DNA of 64,000 bases from Ketobacter alkanivorans (lineage in GTDB: Bacteria; Pseudomonadota; Gammaproteobacteria; Pseudomonadales; Ketobacteraceae), in contig NZ_CP022684.1 of the NCBI RefSeq assembly GCF_002863865.1, positions 1,641,501 to 1,705,500 of the forward strand. The letters are read 5' to 3'. The translations under genes and the position numbers were made by a program. Shown one piece after another: positions 17,483 to 26,762 of the stretch (within the stretch, counting starts at the first letter, position 1; every line of letters begins with the position of its first letter). The notes under the pieces are model-generated. The model ran no database searches, had not been told where the DNA came from, and worked only from the letters and a program-made list of their open reading frames with translations.

Positions 17483-18959
17483 AGCGGCTGTTGGCTCGCT
17501 TCCAATTATAATATACACCCTGACACTGTTTGCCGTAGCGCGCTTTGGCGTAAGCGCTAAACTCGCGCCAGCGCAACGTCAAACCAAACAGCCAACAGCT
17601 TCCATAGACACGCATTTTCTCTACCAGGGTGTAGTCAATAATACGGCGCTTATATAAATACAAACTCACGCCACCCCAAACGCCCCACCAAGTAACAGGA
17701 TTCATGCCTTTGCCCCACTTCGTGGTTAGATCATCCATGACCAACACGCTCATTTTCAAATCGCGGTACTTGGGCTGCACAAAACTGAAACCCGTATCCT
17801 GAAAGCCCACCGTTTTATACATGCTCATTAAATATTTATCGGTACTTATGACAATGTAGTTGCGGCCATTCATCATGGCGTACTTATAAATGTGCTCAAA
17901 CATGCCATGAAGAATATCAGTATCTCGGTAACCTTTATCCAGGCACATAGCGGCCACCTCAAAAAGCTGCTCATAAGGTGGCAATTGAGCGAAATCTGCT
18001 TCAGGCATCAGCATTTCAATTTCCATCGGTTCTACTCCACGATCACCGATTATGATCGTGGCTGTGCCGATGGCTTTGCCCTGGTGATATACAACAAGGA
18101 TACGACTATAACGATCAAAGAAATATGACAGCTTCTTCAGGGGTGCATTAACATCAACCTTACGCACTGCTGCATAGTTACGTCGCCGCAGCGCCAGCAC
18201 ATCCTCATACTCTTGCTGGGTTTCGACAAATTTGAATTGCACCAAACCTTTGACGAAGTAAGAACGCAACCCGGAGCGCCGCAAATCTCTGGGAGTTCTT
18301 TTTAGATAATGAAAACAATACTGCGCCAGTTGTTTTTCGACAGCCTTGGTAAGCGCACCAATACTGACAAAACAGCGCTGCACATTGTCCTCATCGTAAG
18401 ATACATCGGAAACGACCCCATCAATGGTTTGATCTATATCAAACACACCCAGCCGCAAAGTAATGCGCATACCACTAAACAGGATACAGCCCGCATCAAT
18501 ACCGGTGATAAAAAATCCATTGGCAGACAAGCTTTCTATATCGAAATAATGTTTCTGCCGATAAGAAAACGGATGTTGAAACTGCCCTCGAATTGTATTC
18601 TGACGGGACAGTTCTATAGGTGTCAGAGCGCCATGAGCACAGCCCACCTCGTGCTCAATCACTGCTGATACTTTGATTTTATCCCCATTAACCTGCCGGT
18701 CTATAATCAGCCCCTGCACGTTATAGTGCATACCCAATAGCGGGCTGACGATCAGCTTAACGACTTCACCGACTCTCAACTGCGCCTTATATTCCTCAGG
18801 CAACAGCATGGCAAAACCCAAGCTCGAAATATCCAACAGCGTTACAGGAACCCGGCGCGACCCAGCTAGCCAAGTCGCAACCACCCCATGATTTCCATTC
18901 AATTGTTGCCGAACAATACGGCGCCCTTCCCTGGATGAAAACTTAATTGGTGTTTCCAT
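17481..18959 (-). CDS. PilZ-PilZ-N-acyltransferase fusion (FeeM-like), putative c-di-GMP-controlled acyltransferase
   Basis: The 492-residue product has an unusual architecture. Domain 1 (about 8-115) has both PilZ ligand motifs: RRIVR (R13, R17) and DISSLG (D43, S45, G48). Domain 2 (about 116-225) is a second PilZ-like barrel with a weaker motif (RQNTIR, SLSANG). Residues about 240-410 resemble the GNAT-like N-acyl amino acid synthase / exosortase-associated acyltransferase fold: an RRRNY start, DRYSRILVVYHQGKAIGTAT, PYEQLFEVAAMCL, and HIYKYAMMNGRNYIVI then YKTVGFQDTG. The last 80 residues are aromatic-rich (TWWGVWGGVSLYLYKRR) and may contact membrane. It is monocistronic. Acyl-donor, acceptor and c-di-GMP binding are all inference; a PEP-CTERM protein occurs in this window. 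Confidence 0.78.
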   Translation of the reverse strand: METPIKFSSREGRRIVRQQLNGNHGVVATWLAGSRRVPVTLLDISSLGFAMLLPEEYKAQLRVGEVVKLIVSPLLGMHYNVQGLIIDRQVNGDKIKVSAVIEHEVGCAHGALTPIELSRQNTIRGQFQHPFSYRQKHYFDIESLSANGFFITGIDAGCILFSGMRITLRLGVFDIDQTIDGVVSDVSYDEDNVQRCFVSIGALTKAVEKQLAQYCFHYLKRTPRDLRRSGLRSYFVKGLVQFKFVETQQEYEDVLALRRRNYAAVRKVDVNAPLKKLSYFFDRYSRILVVYHQGKAIGTATIIIGDRGVEPMEIEMLMPEADFAQLPPYEQLFEVAAMCLDKGYRDTDILHGMFEHIYKYAMMNGRNYIVISTDKYLMSMYKTVGFQDTGFSFVQPKYRDLKMSVLVMDDLTTKWGKGMNPVTWWGVWGGVSLYLYKRRIIDYTLVEKMRVYGSCWLFGLTLRWREFSAYAKARYGKQCQGVYYNWKRANSR

Positions 18960-19192
18960 ACAGGCTACGTCTTTTCAGGTTGCTTAAAAATCCATGTTCT
19001 GCAGCGGAGATAATGCTTCCCCAAAATTCAACCGCCGCAACAGTGTTTATAATGTAATCACTTTCCCATCAATTGCCAAACATTATTTGGTTAACGAAAG
19101 ATACCTTTAGGTATTCAATGTAAACTGCCGTTCACATAAAGCCTTACTGCATTTTATATGTAACCGGTTCGTACAGGTGTTTATTCAATTGG

Positions 19193-21583
19193 TTATCCTG
19201 CGCCTTCCAAATTGAATTCAGCTGCATTCGGCGCGCTGCCCGTTGTAGATGCACCCTGATTATCTCTGTGATCGACAAACAAAAGCATAGGAACAAAGAA
19301 TAGAAAATTCACGGCCAACGCCACCGCCACGGTGATTGCAGTCAACATTCCCATCGATGCATTGGGATAATAATGGGAGAAAGACATCATGCCAAAATTG
19401 GCGGATATCACTAAAGTGGTAGCCACCAGCGCAATCCCGACTGTCTTAAATGCGTAACGTGTTGCCTCTATACTGGAAAGCTGGCCTTCCTCTTTTGCTC
19501 GAGTGTACTTACTCAGGAAGTGCACGGTGTTGTCGATAACGATCCCTAAAGTCATACAGGCTACAATGCTAACGGATATACCGATCTGCCCATCGATCAA
19601 TGCCCATATACCAAAGGAAATAATCGCCGGAAACAAATTAGGCAGCATACTGAGCAAACCGTATTTTACTGAGCGCAATGCCACCACTAACAACAAGGAT
19701 ACCACCACCAACGCCAACGCCGTGCCTACCAACATCCCCTGGCCATTCTGATAGGACAGCTCCCCCAACAGCAGATCGAAGCCCACGCCACGCACCTGCA
19801 TGTAAGAAGGTAGATTATCTGCAATCCATTGATCCGCACGCCGCTCAAACGCCAGAATTTCATTAGAGCTAACGCCTCCCAGCAAGACATTCACCCGCAC
19901 CGATGATTGATCCATATCTATCTGATTTTCAAGACCTAAACCAAAAGGTAGCGACATCTGGAACATCAAGGTGTACTGCGATATCAAATCCCTCTGCGCT
20001 GGTATTTGATAGAACGATGGATCACCTCCATTCATATCGCGATTTAAACGCTTGATGGTGTCTGAAAAACTTGAAACGTACTCAACTTCCGGCTGCTGAC
20101 GGGCCCAATGCGCAAAGCGATCGAGCCCTTGCATGTACGCAGGCTCCATAATGCCGGAGGATTCTCCCGATGGAAAAGCAAACTGCAAACGATGGTTTCC
20201 CGTTAACTCATTTACCATAAACTCAGTAGCACGGCGCACTTCGTACGTTTCATCAAAGTACTCCATCCATACATCGTTGAACTCATTTTTTGCGCTAAGC
20301 AAAGCCAGAATGAGAAAAACTGTACTGGATACTATAAACACAGGCTTGCGATGATCTACCACAAAATCAGCAAAGCCATCCATAATACGATGGTCGTGAT
20401 CGCCACCTCTGAACGTTTGTTGTGGTAATACGACAAGCATAGCGGGTAAAAACACAACACTTAGAAACCACGCTGCCATCACGCCGATTGATACCATGTT
20501 CGCCATGTCTGCAAACGGTGGCGACTCTGAACTATTCAAAAACAGAAACCCGATAGCAGTGGTGAGACTGGTTAAAAAGACGGGTTGCGTATTAATACGC
20601 AGGCTCTCATAAACGGCTTGTTGTTTGTTCGCGCCACTGCGGATTTGGTGCTGATATGAAATCAACAAGTGAATACTATCGGCCACCGCCAGGGTTAGTA
20701 TAATGGCAGGTGCACCCCCCATTACCGGCGTGATCTCGACACCAAACCAAACGATGGTTCCCATTGCAATCACGATAGAAAGCATTATCACCAGCATGGT
20801 CTGAATAACCGAAACGATACTGCGCAACATGATAAACAGACAAAACAAAATCGCTACGCCACTGTAAATGGACGTTGAGCTTAGTTCGTTTTCGGTAGTG
20901 GAGCGGGAGGCACTTTTGAAAGCAACGATACCTGACAGCATGATGTCCACATTCGGGTGTTCTTTCACAATCTGATCCCGAAGATTTTCAACATACTCCA
21001 TGATCATCGGTGCATCCTGACCTCGTCGGTCATCCGTAATCACCGTAACGGCAACCGAAGCCGCATGACCACTCTCAGACACAACATTTTTTACCAAATT
21101 CGGCTCTGCCAGCGCGATGCGTTTGATGTGCTGGAGCTCTTCATCGCTAAGACTGTCTACATCACCCACCAGATCCAGAACATTCAGCTCATCACCATCC
21201 ACCAGGGTATGCTGGAAATTGGTCAGCGAGTCCACCCGTTGGGTTTTTGGAATTGCCCATGCGGCGTCCGTCAGTTGTTGCAGAAGTTTCAGATTATCCC
21301 GTGTGAATACGTCGCCGTTATGAGGGCGAACAATAATAATGACGTTATCATCCTTGCTAAAGCGATCCTCGAGTTCGACCAGGCTCTGCATGCCTTTATT
21401 ATCATCAGCAAACAGCGCTCTGGAATCGTTGTTAAACTCCATAAAACGCATGCCGTAACCGGACATTGCCACCCAGGCCAATGTGATAAAAATGCACACC
21501 CACGGGTGATTTATGATGAATAAATGCACTTGTGCGATTGGGCCGGGCTTAACGTCCCGACCCATAAACGGATCGAACTTCAT
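19193..21583 (-). CDS. RND-superfamily exporter, MMPL/HAE3 type
   Basis: The 796-residue inner-membrane protein has the HAE3 layout: TM1 (about 25-45), a large periplasmic loop, TM2-6 containing GGAPAIILTLAVADSIHLLISY, a second loop, then TM7-12 with IVACMTLGIVIDNTVHFLSKY. The Asp-containing TM4 and TM10 motifs are intact. Relatives export lipids, hopanoids or other hydrophobic molecules, often without a dedicated adaptor. I chose ATG 21583 (AAGAG site) over the frame's opening at 21631. It diverges from a TetR gene with a perfect palindrome between them and sits two genes from a P450, implying handling of a hydrophobic substrate. Confidence 0.9.
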   Translation of the reverse strand: MKFDPFMGRDVKPGPIAQVHLFIINHPWVCIFITLAWVAMSGYGMRFMEFNNDSRALFADDNKGMQSLVELEDRFSKDDNVIIIVRPHNGDVFTRDNLKLLQQLTDAAWAIPKTQRVDSLTNFQHTLVDGDELNVLDLVGDVDSLSDEELQHIKRIALAEPNLVKNVVSESGHAASVAVTVITDDRRGQDAPMIMEYVENLRDQIVKEHPNVDIMLSGIVAFKSASRSTTENELSSTSIYSGVAILFCLFIMLRSIVSVIQTMLVIMLSIVIAMGTIVWFGVEITPVMGGAPAIILTLAVADSIHLLISYQHQIRSGANKQQAVYESLRINTQPVFLTSLTTAIGFLFLNSSESPPFADMANMVSIGVMAAWFLSVVFLPAMLVVLPQQTFRGGDHDHRIMDGFADFVVDHRKPVFIVSSTVFLILALLSAKNEFNDVWMEYFDETYEVRRATEFMVNELTGNHRLQFAFPSGESSGIMEPAYMQGLDRFAHWARQQPEVEYVSSFSDTIKRLNRDMNGGDPSFYQIPAQRDLISQYTLMFQMSLPFGLGLENQIDMDQSSVRVNVLLGGVSSNEILAFERRADQWIADNLPSYMQVRGVGFDLLLGELSYQNGQGMLVGTALALVVVSLLLVVALRSVKYGLLSMLPNLFPAIISFGIWALIDGQIGISVSIVACMTLGIVIDNTVHFLSKYTRAKEEGQLSSIEATRYAFKTVGIALVATTLVISANFGMMSFSHYYPNASMGMLTAITVAVALAVNFLFFVPMLLFVDHRDNQGASTTGSAPNAAEFNLEGAG

Positions 21584-21662
21584 ATTGCTATCTCTTTGAA
21601 TTATTTTGATATTTGGCTTTTTTATAGGCAAAACAACCAGACTTGCCGGTCACTCGCAATTG

Positions 21663-21678
21663 CTATACGATCGTATAG
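21663..21678. promoter_or_regulatory. TetR operator candidate 1 (exporter/tetR divergent region)
   Basis: CTATACGATCGTATAG is a perfect 16-bp palindrome lying 84 bp from the exporter start and 30 bp from the tetR start. TetR regulators usually bind such dyads beside their own gene. A related dyad occurs upstream of the P450 gene at 22367. Confidence 0.72.
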
Positions 21679-21708
21679 TCAACTCAATCTGTCAATAGAT
21701 GATGAATA

Positions 21709-22329
21709 ATGAATCAGGACGATAAACAACCAAGCCGCCAGGAAATTCTTATCGCAGCGGCCACTCTGTTCTCGGAACAGGGGTACAACGGAACCTCATT
21801 TGCTGCAGTCGCCAAGGCCAGCAATCAAAGCAAGGCGCTGGTGCAATATCATTTCGCCAGCAAAGAAAACCTATGGAAAAGCGCAGTACGTCATCTGTGG
21901 GAGCAGCGCAACAATGCGCTTCCCCACTACCTGGATGAACAGGTTCTGGCAGAACTGGATAACGAGGCTCAGAGCCAGATGATTCGCCAGCTGTGTCGCG
22001 GCCTGATCCGCTTCACAGCCGATAACCCGCAGTGGGTAAAAATCATGTATCTGGAATCCTCAGCTCCCGGCCCCCGCCTGGACTGGATGGTAAGCGAATT
22101 CATTCAACAGGATTTCAGCTCCGGTATCGCCATGGTTGAATTAGCCCAGCAACGTCATTTGCTGCCCCCGGCGGACCCTATGAGCGTGCTCTATATTTTG
22201 GGGGGAACCGTAATTCATTACGTCAACGTCGCCCCCATCACACAGCGGGTAATGGGGTTTGACCCTTTCAGCGACGCCCAAATCGATCAATATGTAGACA
22301 ACTTTATAGGCATTCTGCAACGCCCATGA
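21709..22329 (+). CDS. TetR/AcrR-family transcriptional regulator
   Basis: The product is 206 residues long. The N-terminal helix-turn-helix (about 10-56) is clear: SRQEILIAAATLFSEQGYNG then SFAAVAKASNQSKALVQYHF and FASKENLWKSAVR. The C-terminal ligand/dimer domain (about 70-200) has the TetR_C layout with RQLCRGLIRFTADNPQWVKI. It sits between the divergent exporter and the P450 in its own direction, flanked by two near-identical dyads, so it probably represses all three genes including itself until a hydrophobic ligand is bound. The ribosome site is weak. Confidence 0.92.
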   Translation: MNQDDKQPSRQEILIAAATLFSEQGYNGTSFAAVAKASNQSKALVQYHFASKENLWKSAVRHLWEQRNNALPHYLDEQVLAELDNEAQSQMIRQLCRGLIRFTADNPQWVKIMYLESSAPGPRLDWMVSEFIQQDFSSGIAMVELAQQRHLLPPADPMSVLYILGGTVIHYVNVAPITQRVMGFDPFSDAQIDQYVDNFIGILQRP

Positions 22330-22340
22330 CCGAATAGTTC

Positions 22341-22381
22341 TTGCTTTTGTGCTGCTCGCCAAATTAGTATACGGCGTATAC
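22341..22381 (+). promoter_or_regulatory. P450 promoter with overlapping TetR operator candidate 2
   Basis: TTGCTT (22341-22346) and TAGTAT (22365-22370) form a sigma70-like pair with an 18-bp spacer. The dyad GTATACGGCGTATAC (22367-22381, 7-bp perfect arms around one base) overlaps the -10. It shares the TATACG/CGTATA half-sites of the palindrome at 21663, with a one-base centre instead of two. Binding would block RNA polymerase. Confidence 0.65.
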
Positions 22382-22440
22382 CTGATTTAACATTCATTAA
22401 GACACTACAACAAGAACAAGCGCTAGCAGAGGAGCAAACC

Positions 22441-23913
22441 ATGACCACTCATGCACAACTGCCGCCGGGGCCAAAAGAGTTCAAATTCAAGCAAGCCATG
22501 AAAATGGGGCTGAGCATCTACGATTACCTGCAGCAATGTGGCGACGAGTTTGGCGATGCCTTTACCTTGAATCTGCCGGGTATGGAGCCCATGGTGTGGG
22601 TCAGTCGGCCCGACATGGTTAAAAGCTTTTTCAGCCTCAAGCCAGATGAAATCGATCAATCCAAACTGGCAATCCCCATCGACATAGGTGACAACCAGAC
22701 CGGGTTTCTCAACAACGAGGAACACGCCCATTCACGCAAGGTGGTCATCCCTTCCTTGGTTTCTAGACGATTACACGACCGCGCCAACGTCATGCATGAA
22801 ATCATCACTCAACACATTGATGCCATGAAACCCGGCGACCAGTACGATGTGCCACGGCTGATCGGCGATATGACTCTGGACATTGCCTGCTACACATTGC
22901 TTGGATTGCGCGAAGGCGAAAAGAAAGAGCGCTACAAGGAACTGATGCTGCACTGGATTCAGGCTTCCACCAATAACACCATGTTTTTGATCGGCACGCT
23001 GTATGGGCCATCCAAGTGGCGCAACCGACTGCACAAGGCCTATCTGAAGAAAACCGCCAGCGGTGACTTTGGCACAGGTAAAAAAGGCATTTTGCCATGG
23101 TCTCACTCGATTGAGCTAAAGGCACAACTGGCGGATCTGATGCGCAAGGACATTCACGAAGCCCGCCAGACCCCGGACAGTGGCCGAACTGATCTGCTCT
23201 TCACTGTCTCGAATGCACATTATGAAGACGGCGAGCTGCTGTCTGAAGAACGGGTAATTTCTGAATCCATGGGGATGCTGGTGGGCGGCCATGAGACCAG
23301 TGCAGCGACGTCCGCATGGTACATGTTGTGGCTGTTGAAAAACCCCGATGTGTACAAAAAGATGCACGACACCGTACTGGCATCCATTGCCGAAGAAGGC
23401 AAGCTCGACCCCATGAAAATTACTGAGGTGCCTTATCTGAACGCCTGCCTCTCTGAATCCCAGCGCCTGACCCCCTCGGCTGTAGGCACCATGCGCTGCC
23501 TTATTAAGGAATGCAAAATCGGCCCGCTCACAATTCCTGCCAACACCAACGTACTGGCGGCGGCCTATCTCACCCACCGCCGCAAGGACATCTGGGGCGA
23601 AGATGTATTGGAATACCGGCCGGAACGCTGGCTGGAAGGCAAACAGCCCAGCCCATTCGAATACTATCCGTTTGGTGGCGGTCGGCGCGCCTGTGTTGGC
23701 TCCAACCAGGCAAAACAGCAAATGCGAATTATCTTTGCCGAGCTGGCACGACGGGTTGAGTTTGACTCGCCCTATGCCAATAACGATGAATGGCCAGGGC
23801 AGATGCAGGTCAGCGGTCAAACCGAACCCCAGGGCGGCGTGCCCGTCACCGTTACTAAAGTGCGCCCTGCCAGCTATGGCTTACCAGAGTCTAGCCTGCA
23901 AGAGGCCAGTTGA
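22441..23913 (+). CDS. Cytochrome P450 (first of two in the window)
   Basis: Haem mono-oxygenase of 490 residues. The I-helix oxygen motif is LVGGHETSAATSAW; the K-helix ExxR is ESQR in ACLSESQRLTPSA; the meander is EYRPERWL; the haem loop YYPFGGGRRACVGSN supplies the Cys thiolate. There is no fused reductase or ferredoxin, and none lies adjacent, so electrons must come from elsewhere (the Fpr at 39.3 kb is one candidate). AGGAG precedes the ATG. It follows tetR by 111 bp with its own operator-bearing promoter. Substrate unknown; the neighbouring exporter and FadL porin point to a fatty or terpenoid compound. Confidence 0.93.
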   Translation: MTTHAQLPPGPKEFKFKQAMKMGLSIYDYLQQCGDEFGDAFTLNLPGMEPMVWVSRPDMVKSFFSLKPDEIDQSKLAIPIDIGDNQTGFLNNEEHAHSRKVVIPSLVSRRLHDRANVMHEIITQHIDAMKPGDQYDVPRLIGDMTLDIACYTLLGLREGEKKERYKELMLHWIQASTNNTMFLIGTLYGPSKWRNRLHKAYLKKTASGDFGTGKKGILPWSHSIELKAQLADLMRKDIHEARQTPDSGRTDLLFTVSNAHYEDGELLSEERVISESMGMLVGGHETSAATSAWYMLWLLKNPDVYKKMHDTVLASIAEEGKLDPMKITEVPYLNACLSESQRLTPSAVGTMRCLIKECKIGPLTIPANTNVLAAAYLTHRRKDIWGEDVLEYRPERWLEGKQPSPFEYYPFGGGRRACVGSNQAKQQMRIIFAELARRVEFDSPYANNDEWPGQMQVSGQTEPQGGVPVTVTKVRPASYGLPESSLQEAS

Positions 23914-23958
23914 TTTTCCCGACTCTTATTCACCGGTACGGGCAATAGATCCCACTTT

Positions 23959-23992
23959 GCGGTTGCCGAAGCGATTTGGCAGCCGCTTTTTT
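23959..23992 (+). terminator. Rho-independent terminator after P450
   Basis: Stem GCGGTTGCC / GGCAGCCGC (one G-U pair) followed by six T residues, 45 bp after the P450 stop. It separates the P450 from the DUF2959 gene. Confidence 0.8.
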
Positions 23993-24107
23993 ATCGTGCT
24001 CACTGCCCTCCTGGCGCCCCAACCCTTGCGTCATTCCATGGCAATATCAGGTTCAGCTGGTATCATGAGCCCGACATTTACCCCTTACCCAAAGAGAGAC
24101 TGACCCG

Positions 24108-24758
24108 ATGCCGTTGATTCGCACCGCCCTCCTCAGTTGTTTGCTTGTTTTGATCAGTGCCTGCCAGAGCATGTACTACGATGCCATGGAACAGGTGGGC
24201 TACCACAAACGAGATATTCTGGTGGATCGCGTTGAAGAGGTGCAGGATGCTCAAAAAGAAGCGAAAGAGCAGTTCGCCTCCGCCCTGGAACAGTATCAAG
24301 CACTGATAAAAATTGAGGATCAGGATCTGCTGGACAAATACAATGCGCTCAACGATGAGTTTGAGGACAGCAAGGAAGCGGCCCAACAAGTGACTGACCG
24401 CATCAACGCTGTGGAAAGTGTGTCCGAAGCATTGTTTGATGAATGGCAAGATGAGCTGGCCCTCTACAGCAACGCCAACCTTAAAAAACAAAGCGCGCAA
24501 AAACTGGCAGCCACCCAGAAAAAATACAATGCACTCATCAAATCCATGCGTTTAGCGGAATCACGCATGCAACCGGTCTTAGGGGCACTGCAGGATCAAG
24601 TGCTTTATCTGAAGCACAATCTGAACGCCCGTGCGATAGACGGCCTGAAAGGTGAACTGAGCACCATTGAAACCAATGTCGCCCGCTTGATTAGCGACAT
24701 GGAAAAGTCCATCGCCCAATCAGAAGCCTTTATTGCAGAGTTAAATCAAGCCGGTTAA
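24108..24758 (+). CDS. DUF2959 lipoprotein, coiled coil
   Basis: The 216-residue product begins with a lipoprotein signal: MPLIRTALLSCLLVLISACQ, where LISAC fits a lipobox with Cys19. The mature part is almost entirely charged helix (EEVQDAQKEAKEQFASALEQ, ALNDEFEDSKEAAQQVTD) predicting a long coiled coil in the periplasm. It resembles the DUF2959 family, known mainly as conserved, uncharacterised lipoproteins of marine Gammaproteobacteria. A terminator on either side indicates a single-gene unit. Function unknown. Confidence 0.82.
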   Translation: MPLIRTALLSCLLVLISACQSMYYDAMEQVGYHKRDILVDRVEEVQDAQKEAKEQFASALEQYQALIKIEDQDLLDKYNALNDEFEDSKEAAQQVTDRINAVESVSEALFDEWQDELALYSNANLKKQSAQKLAATQKKYNALIKSMRLAESRMQPVLGALQDQVLYLKHNLNARAIDGLKGELSTIETNVARLISDMEKSIAQSEAFIAELNQAG

Positions 24759-24770
24759 TAGCCACATAAC

Positions 24771-24800
24771 CCGGGGTAATCTTCATGATTGCCCCGGTTT
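24771..24800 (+). terminator. Terminator after DUF2959 gene
   Basis: Stem CCGGGGTAATC / GATTGCCCCGG with a five-base loop (one G-U pair), then TTT, 13 bp after the stop codon. Confidence 0.7.
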
Positions 24801-24956
24801 CTACCCATCTGCCCCCTGTGCATTTTCGGCCAATATACAACTTGTGACTGGCAATTACAGTAAACCTGTTGACCCTTTTTTCTGATAGAACTAGAGTACC
24901 AACAAAGACCGCAGAGTCATTTAAACCCAATATATTCATTACCAATAAAAATAAAA

Positions 24957-26669
24957 ATGATGAAAAAATCAGCTATTACCGTATCGCTGGCAATGGCATC
25001 GAGCCTGCTGGCCACCGAGGCTTCTGCCCAATTACTGCATAACCTTTCCATTGGTAACCCCAAGGCATTGGGGATGGCCCATGCCGTCACCGCTGATCCT
25101 CCAGGCATTGATTCGATTCACTTTAATCCAGCCGGGTTGATCCGCATCAAGGGTCGCCAGGCCAACATAAAAGCCTTAATCGCCAATGTCAGCATCGACT
25201 CCAAATTCGGTGATCCGGTACTGCCCACCGATATCTTCGATTACCCTTACGATCCCAATGATGCAGATCCGAATCCCATCAGCGACAAACAGCTGTACTA
25301 CAACCTGAACGTCGATTGCCAAAGCCAGTACCCCATCAGCGACCCGGCAGACGTGAGTGAAGTATCGTCCGCCCACGACCAGTGCTGGGGAGTCGACCCG
25401 GTTGCCAACACCAGCGTATCCACCGGCAACCCGGTAATGATGGTGCCCTTTATGGGCTTGCAAGAAACTCCGATTCTATTGCTGCCCATGGGTGGTATGG
25501 CTTTTGAAGGCCCCACCGGGGATTGGGCCTTTGGTTCAGCGGTGTATGTACCAGAAGGTATTGGCTACACCCGCGAGCTTGATGAGGGCGGCGCGTATCA
25601 GGGCCACCAGGTAGGCCTTACCCGCCTCACCTACTTTTCACCCACGCTGGCCTTTCGCGTCACAGACACACTGTCCGCGGGTATCGGCATGACCTTTTCC
25701 TATCATGGCCTGGGGATCAAAACCAAATTCCGCGCCGGCGGCATGACCATCGGCTATCTGCGCAGCCTGAATACCATTCCAGGAGACATTCTGCCGAATA
25801 TTGAGCTGGGGCCTTATGACAACGTAGGCCTGCTCACCATGGAAATGGAAGACCTGTTTTCGGTGGGCTTTAGTTTCGGCATGCTATGGGAAGCCAATGA
25901 CTGGCTCACACTCGGCTTCAAATATCAGAGCGAGCAAGTGTCAGAGCTGGAAGGCGACTACAGCATGGAATACAGCGAAACCTTCGTGCACACCATGGAA
26001 GGACTGCAAGGCGGCCTGGATGCACTGCTGCCTATATTGGATGGTGCCCGTGTAGCCGCCGTGCCGGTACAAAAGGGTACGGTTAAATCCGAATACATTG
26101 TGCCTCAGAACGTGGCCTTCGGTGCTTCACTACAGGTTCTACCCAGACTGAAAGTAAACCTGGACGCCAAGTGGATTGAATACAGCCGCTGGGATGAACT
26201 GACGTTTACCTTCAGCCAAAACAATGATTTCCTGATATTGGCCAGCGTGATCAACAAGTTGGCGGGGATGAACTATGCTGACCCTGACGAATTGCGTATT
26301 CCACGCAAATATGAGGATGTTTGGTCCTGGGCTCTTGGTGCAGAATATCAGTTCAACGATAACATTGTATTACGAGCCGGATACGAGCCACGCACCTCGG
26401 CCATTCCGGAAGACCGAACCGACTTGCTGTTCCCCATAGGTGACGCGGATCTGTTCACTGCAGGGATCGGCTGGCAGTATGACAACATCACGCGGTTTGA
26501 TGCAGCGTTTGGTTACATGCATTCCAAAACCAAAACCGATGCCTGTCAGTCTCGTAATGCCAATAGCTGCGTCGAAGGGGATGTGGTGTACAACCCGTAT
26601 TTCGCAACACCGTTCGAGAACGAGGTTAACGCTTATCTGGTGGCGCTGTCGGTGGATCGCAAGTTTTGA
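24957..26669 (+). CDS. FadL/OmpP1-family outer-membrane hydrophobe transporter
   Basis: The product has 570 residues, longer than E. coli FadL (about 446). A signal peptide ends ATEASA. The mature N-terminus QLLHNLSIGNPKALGMAHAV followed by DSIHFNPAGL is the FadL hatch hallmark (NPAG). Alternating beta strands run to a final strand ending in F (VALSVDRKF), as needed for BAM insertion. An insert of about 60 residues near 75-140 contains two Cys (CQSQYP, QCWGVD), and another pair occurs near 530 (DACQSRNANSC), suggesting extracellular disulfide loops. It probably imports long-chain fatty acids, alkanes or terpenoids. ATG 24957 or 24960 are both possible. Confidence 0.9.
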   Translation: MMKKSAITVSLAMASSLLATEASAQLLHNLSIGNPKALGMAHAVTADPPGIDSIHFNPAGLIRIKGRQANIKALIANVSIDSKFGDPVLPTDIFDYPYDPNDADPNPISDKQLYYNLNVDCQSQYPISDPADVSEVSSAHDQCWGVDPVANTSVSTGNPVMMVPFMGLQETPILLLPMGGMAFEGPTGDWAFGSAVYVPEGIGYTRELDEGGAYQGHQVGLTRLTYFSPTLAFRVTDTLSAGIGMTFSYHGLGIKTKFRAGGMTIGYLRSLNTIPGDILPNIELGPYDNVGLLTMEMEDLFSVGFSFGMLWEANDWLTLGFKYQSEQVSELEGDYSMEYSETFVHTMEGLQGGLDALLPILDGARVAAVPVQKGTVKSEYIVPQNVAFGASLQVLPRLKVNLDAKWIEYSRWDELTFTFSQNNDFLILASVINKLAGMNYADPDELRIPRKYEDVWSWALGAEYQFNDNIVLRAGYEPRTSAIPEDRTDLLFPIGDADLFTAGIGWQYDNITRFDAAFGYMHSKTKTDACQSRNANSCVEGDVVYNPYFATPFENEVNAYLVALSVDRKF

Positions 26670-26687
26670 TTATAGACTTCCCCCAAT

Positions 26688-26718
26688 AAAAAAGGCCGCT
26701 TAACATAGCGGCCTTTTT
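26688..26718 (+). terminator. Bidirectional terminator between FadL gene and reductase gene
   Basis: AAAAAAGGCCGCT and AGCGGCCTTTTT form a strong stem with a six-base loop, with A and T tracts on both sides; serves convergent genes. Confidence 0.9.
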
Positions 26719-26762
26719 ACGACTGATAGCTTCTGTTTATGTACTTTGCGACTACAGCACTA

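Noticed and set aside
19101-19114. ATACCT-TT-AGGTAT inverted repeat between the RND exporter and the PilZ-acyltransferase gene
   Set aside because: Could be a weak terminator for the exporter or an operator; no T tract and no second copy, so not listed as a feature.
22441-26669. A single P450-DUF2959-FadL operon
   Set aside because: Hairpin terminators at 23959 and 24771 separate the three genes.
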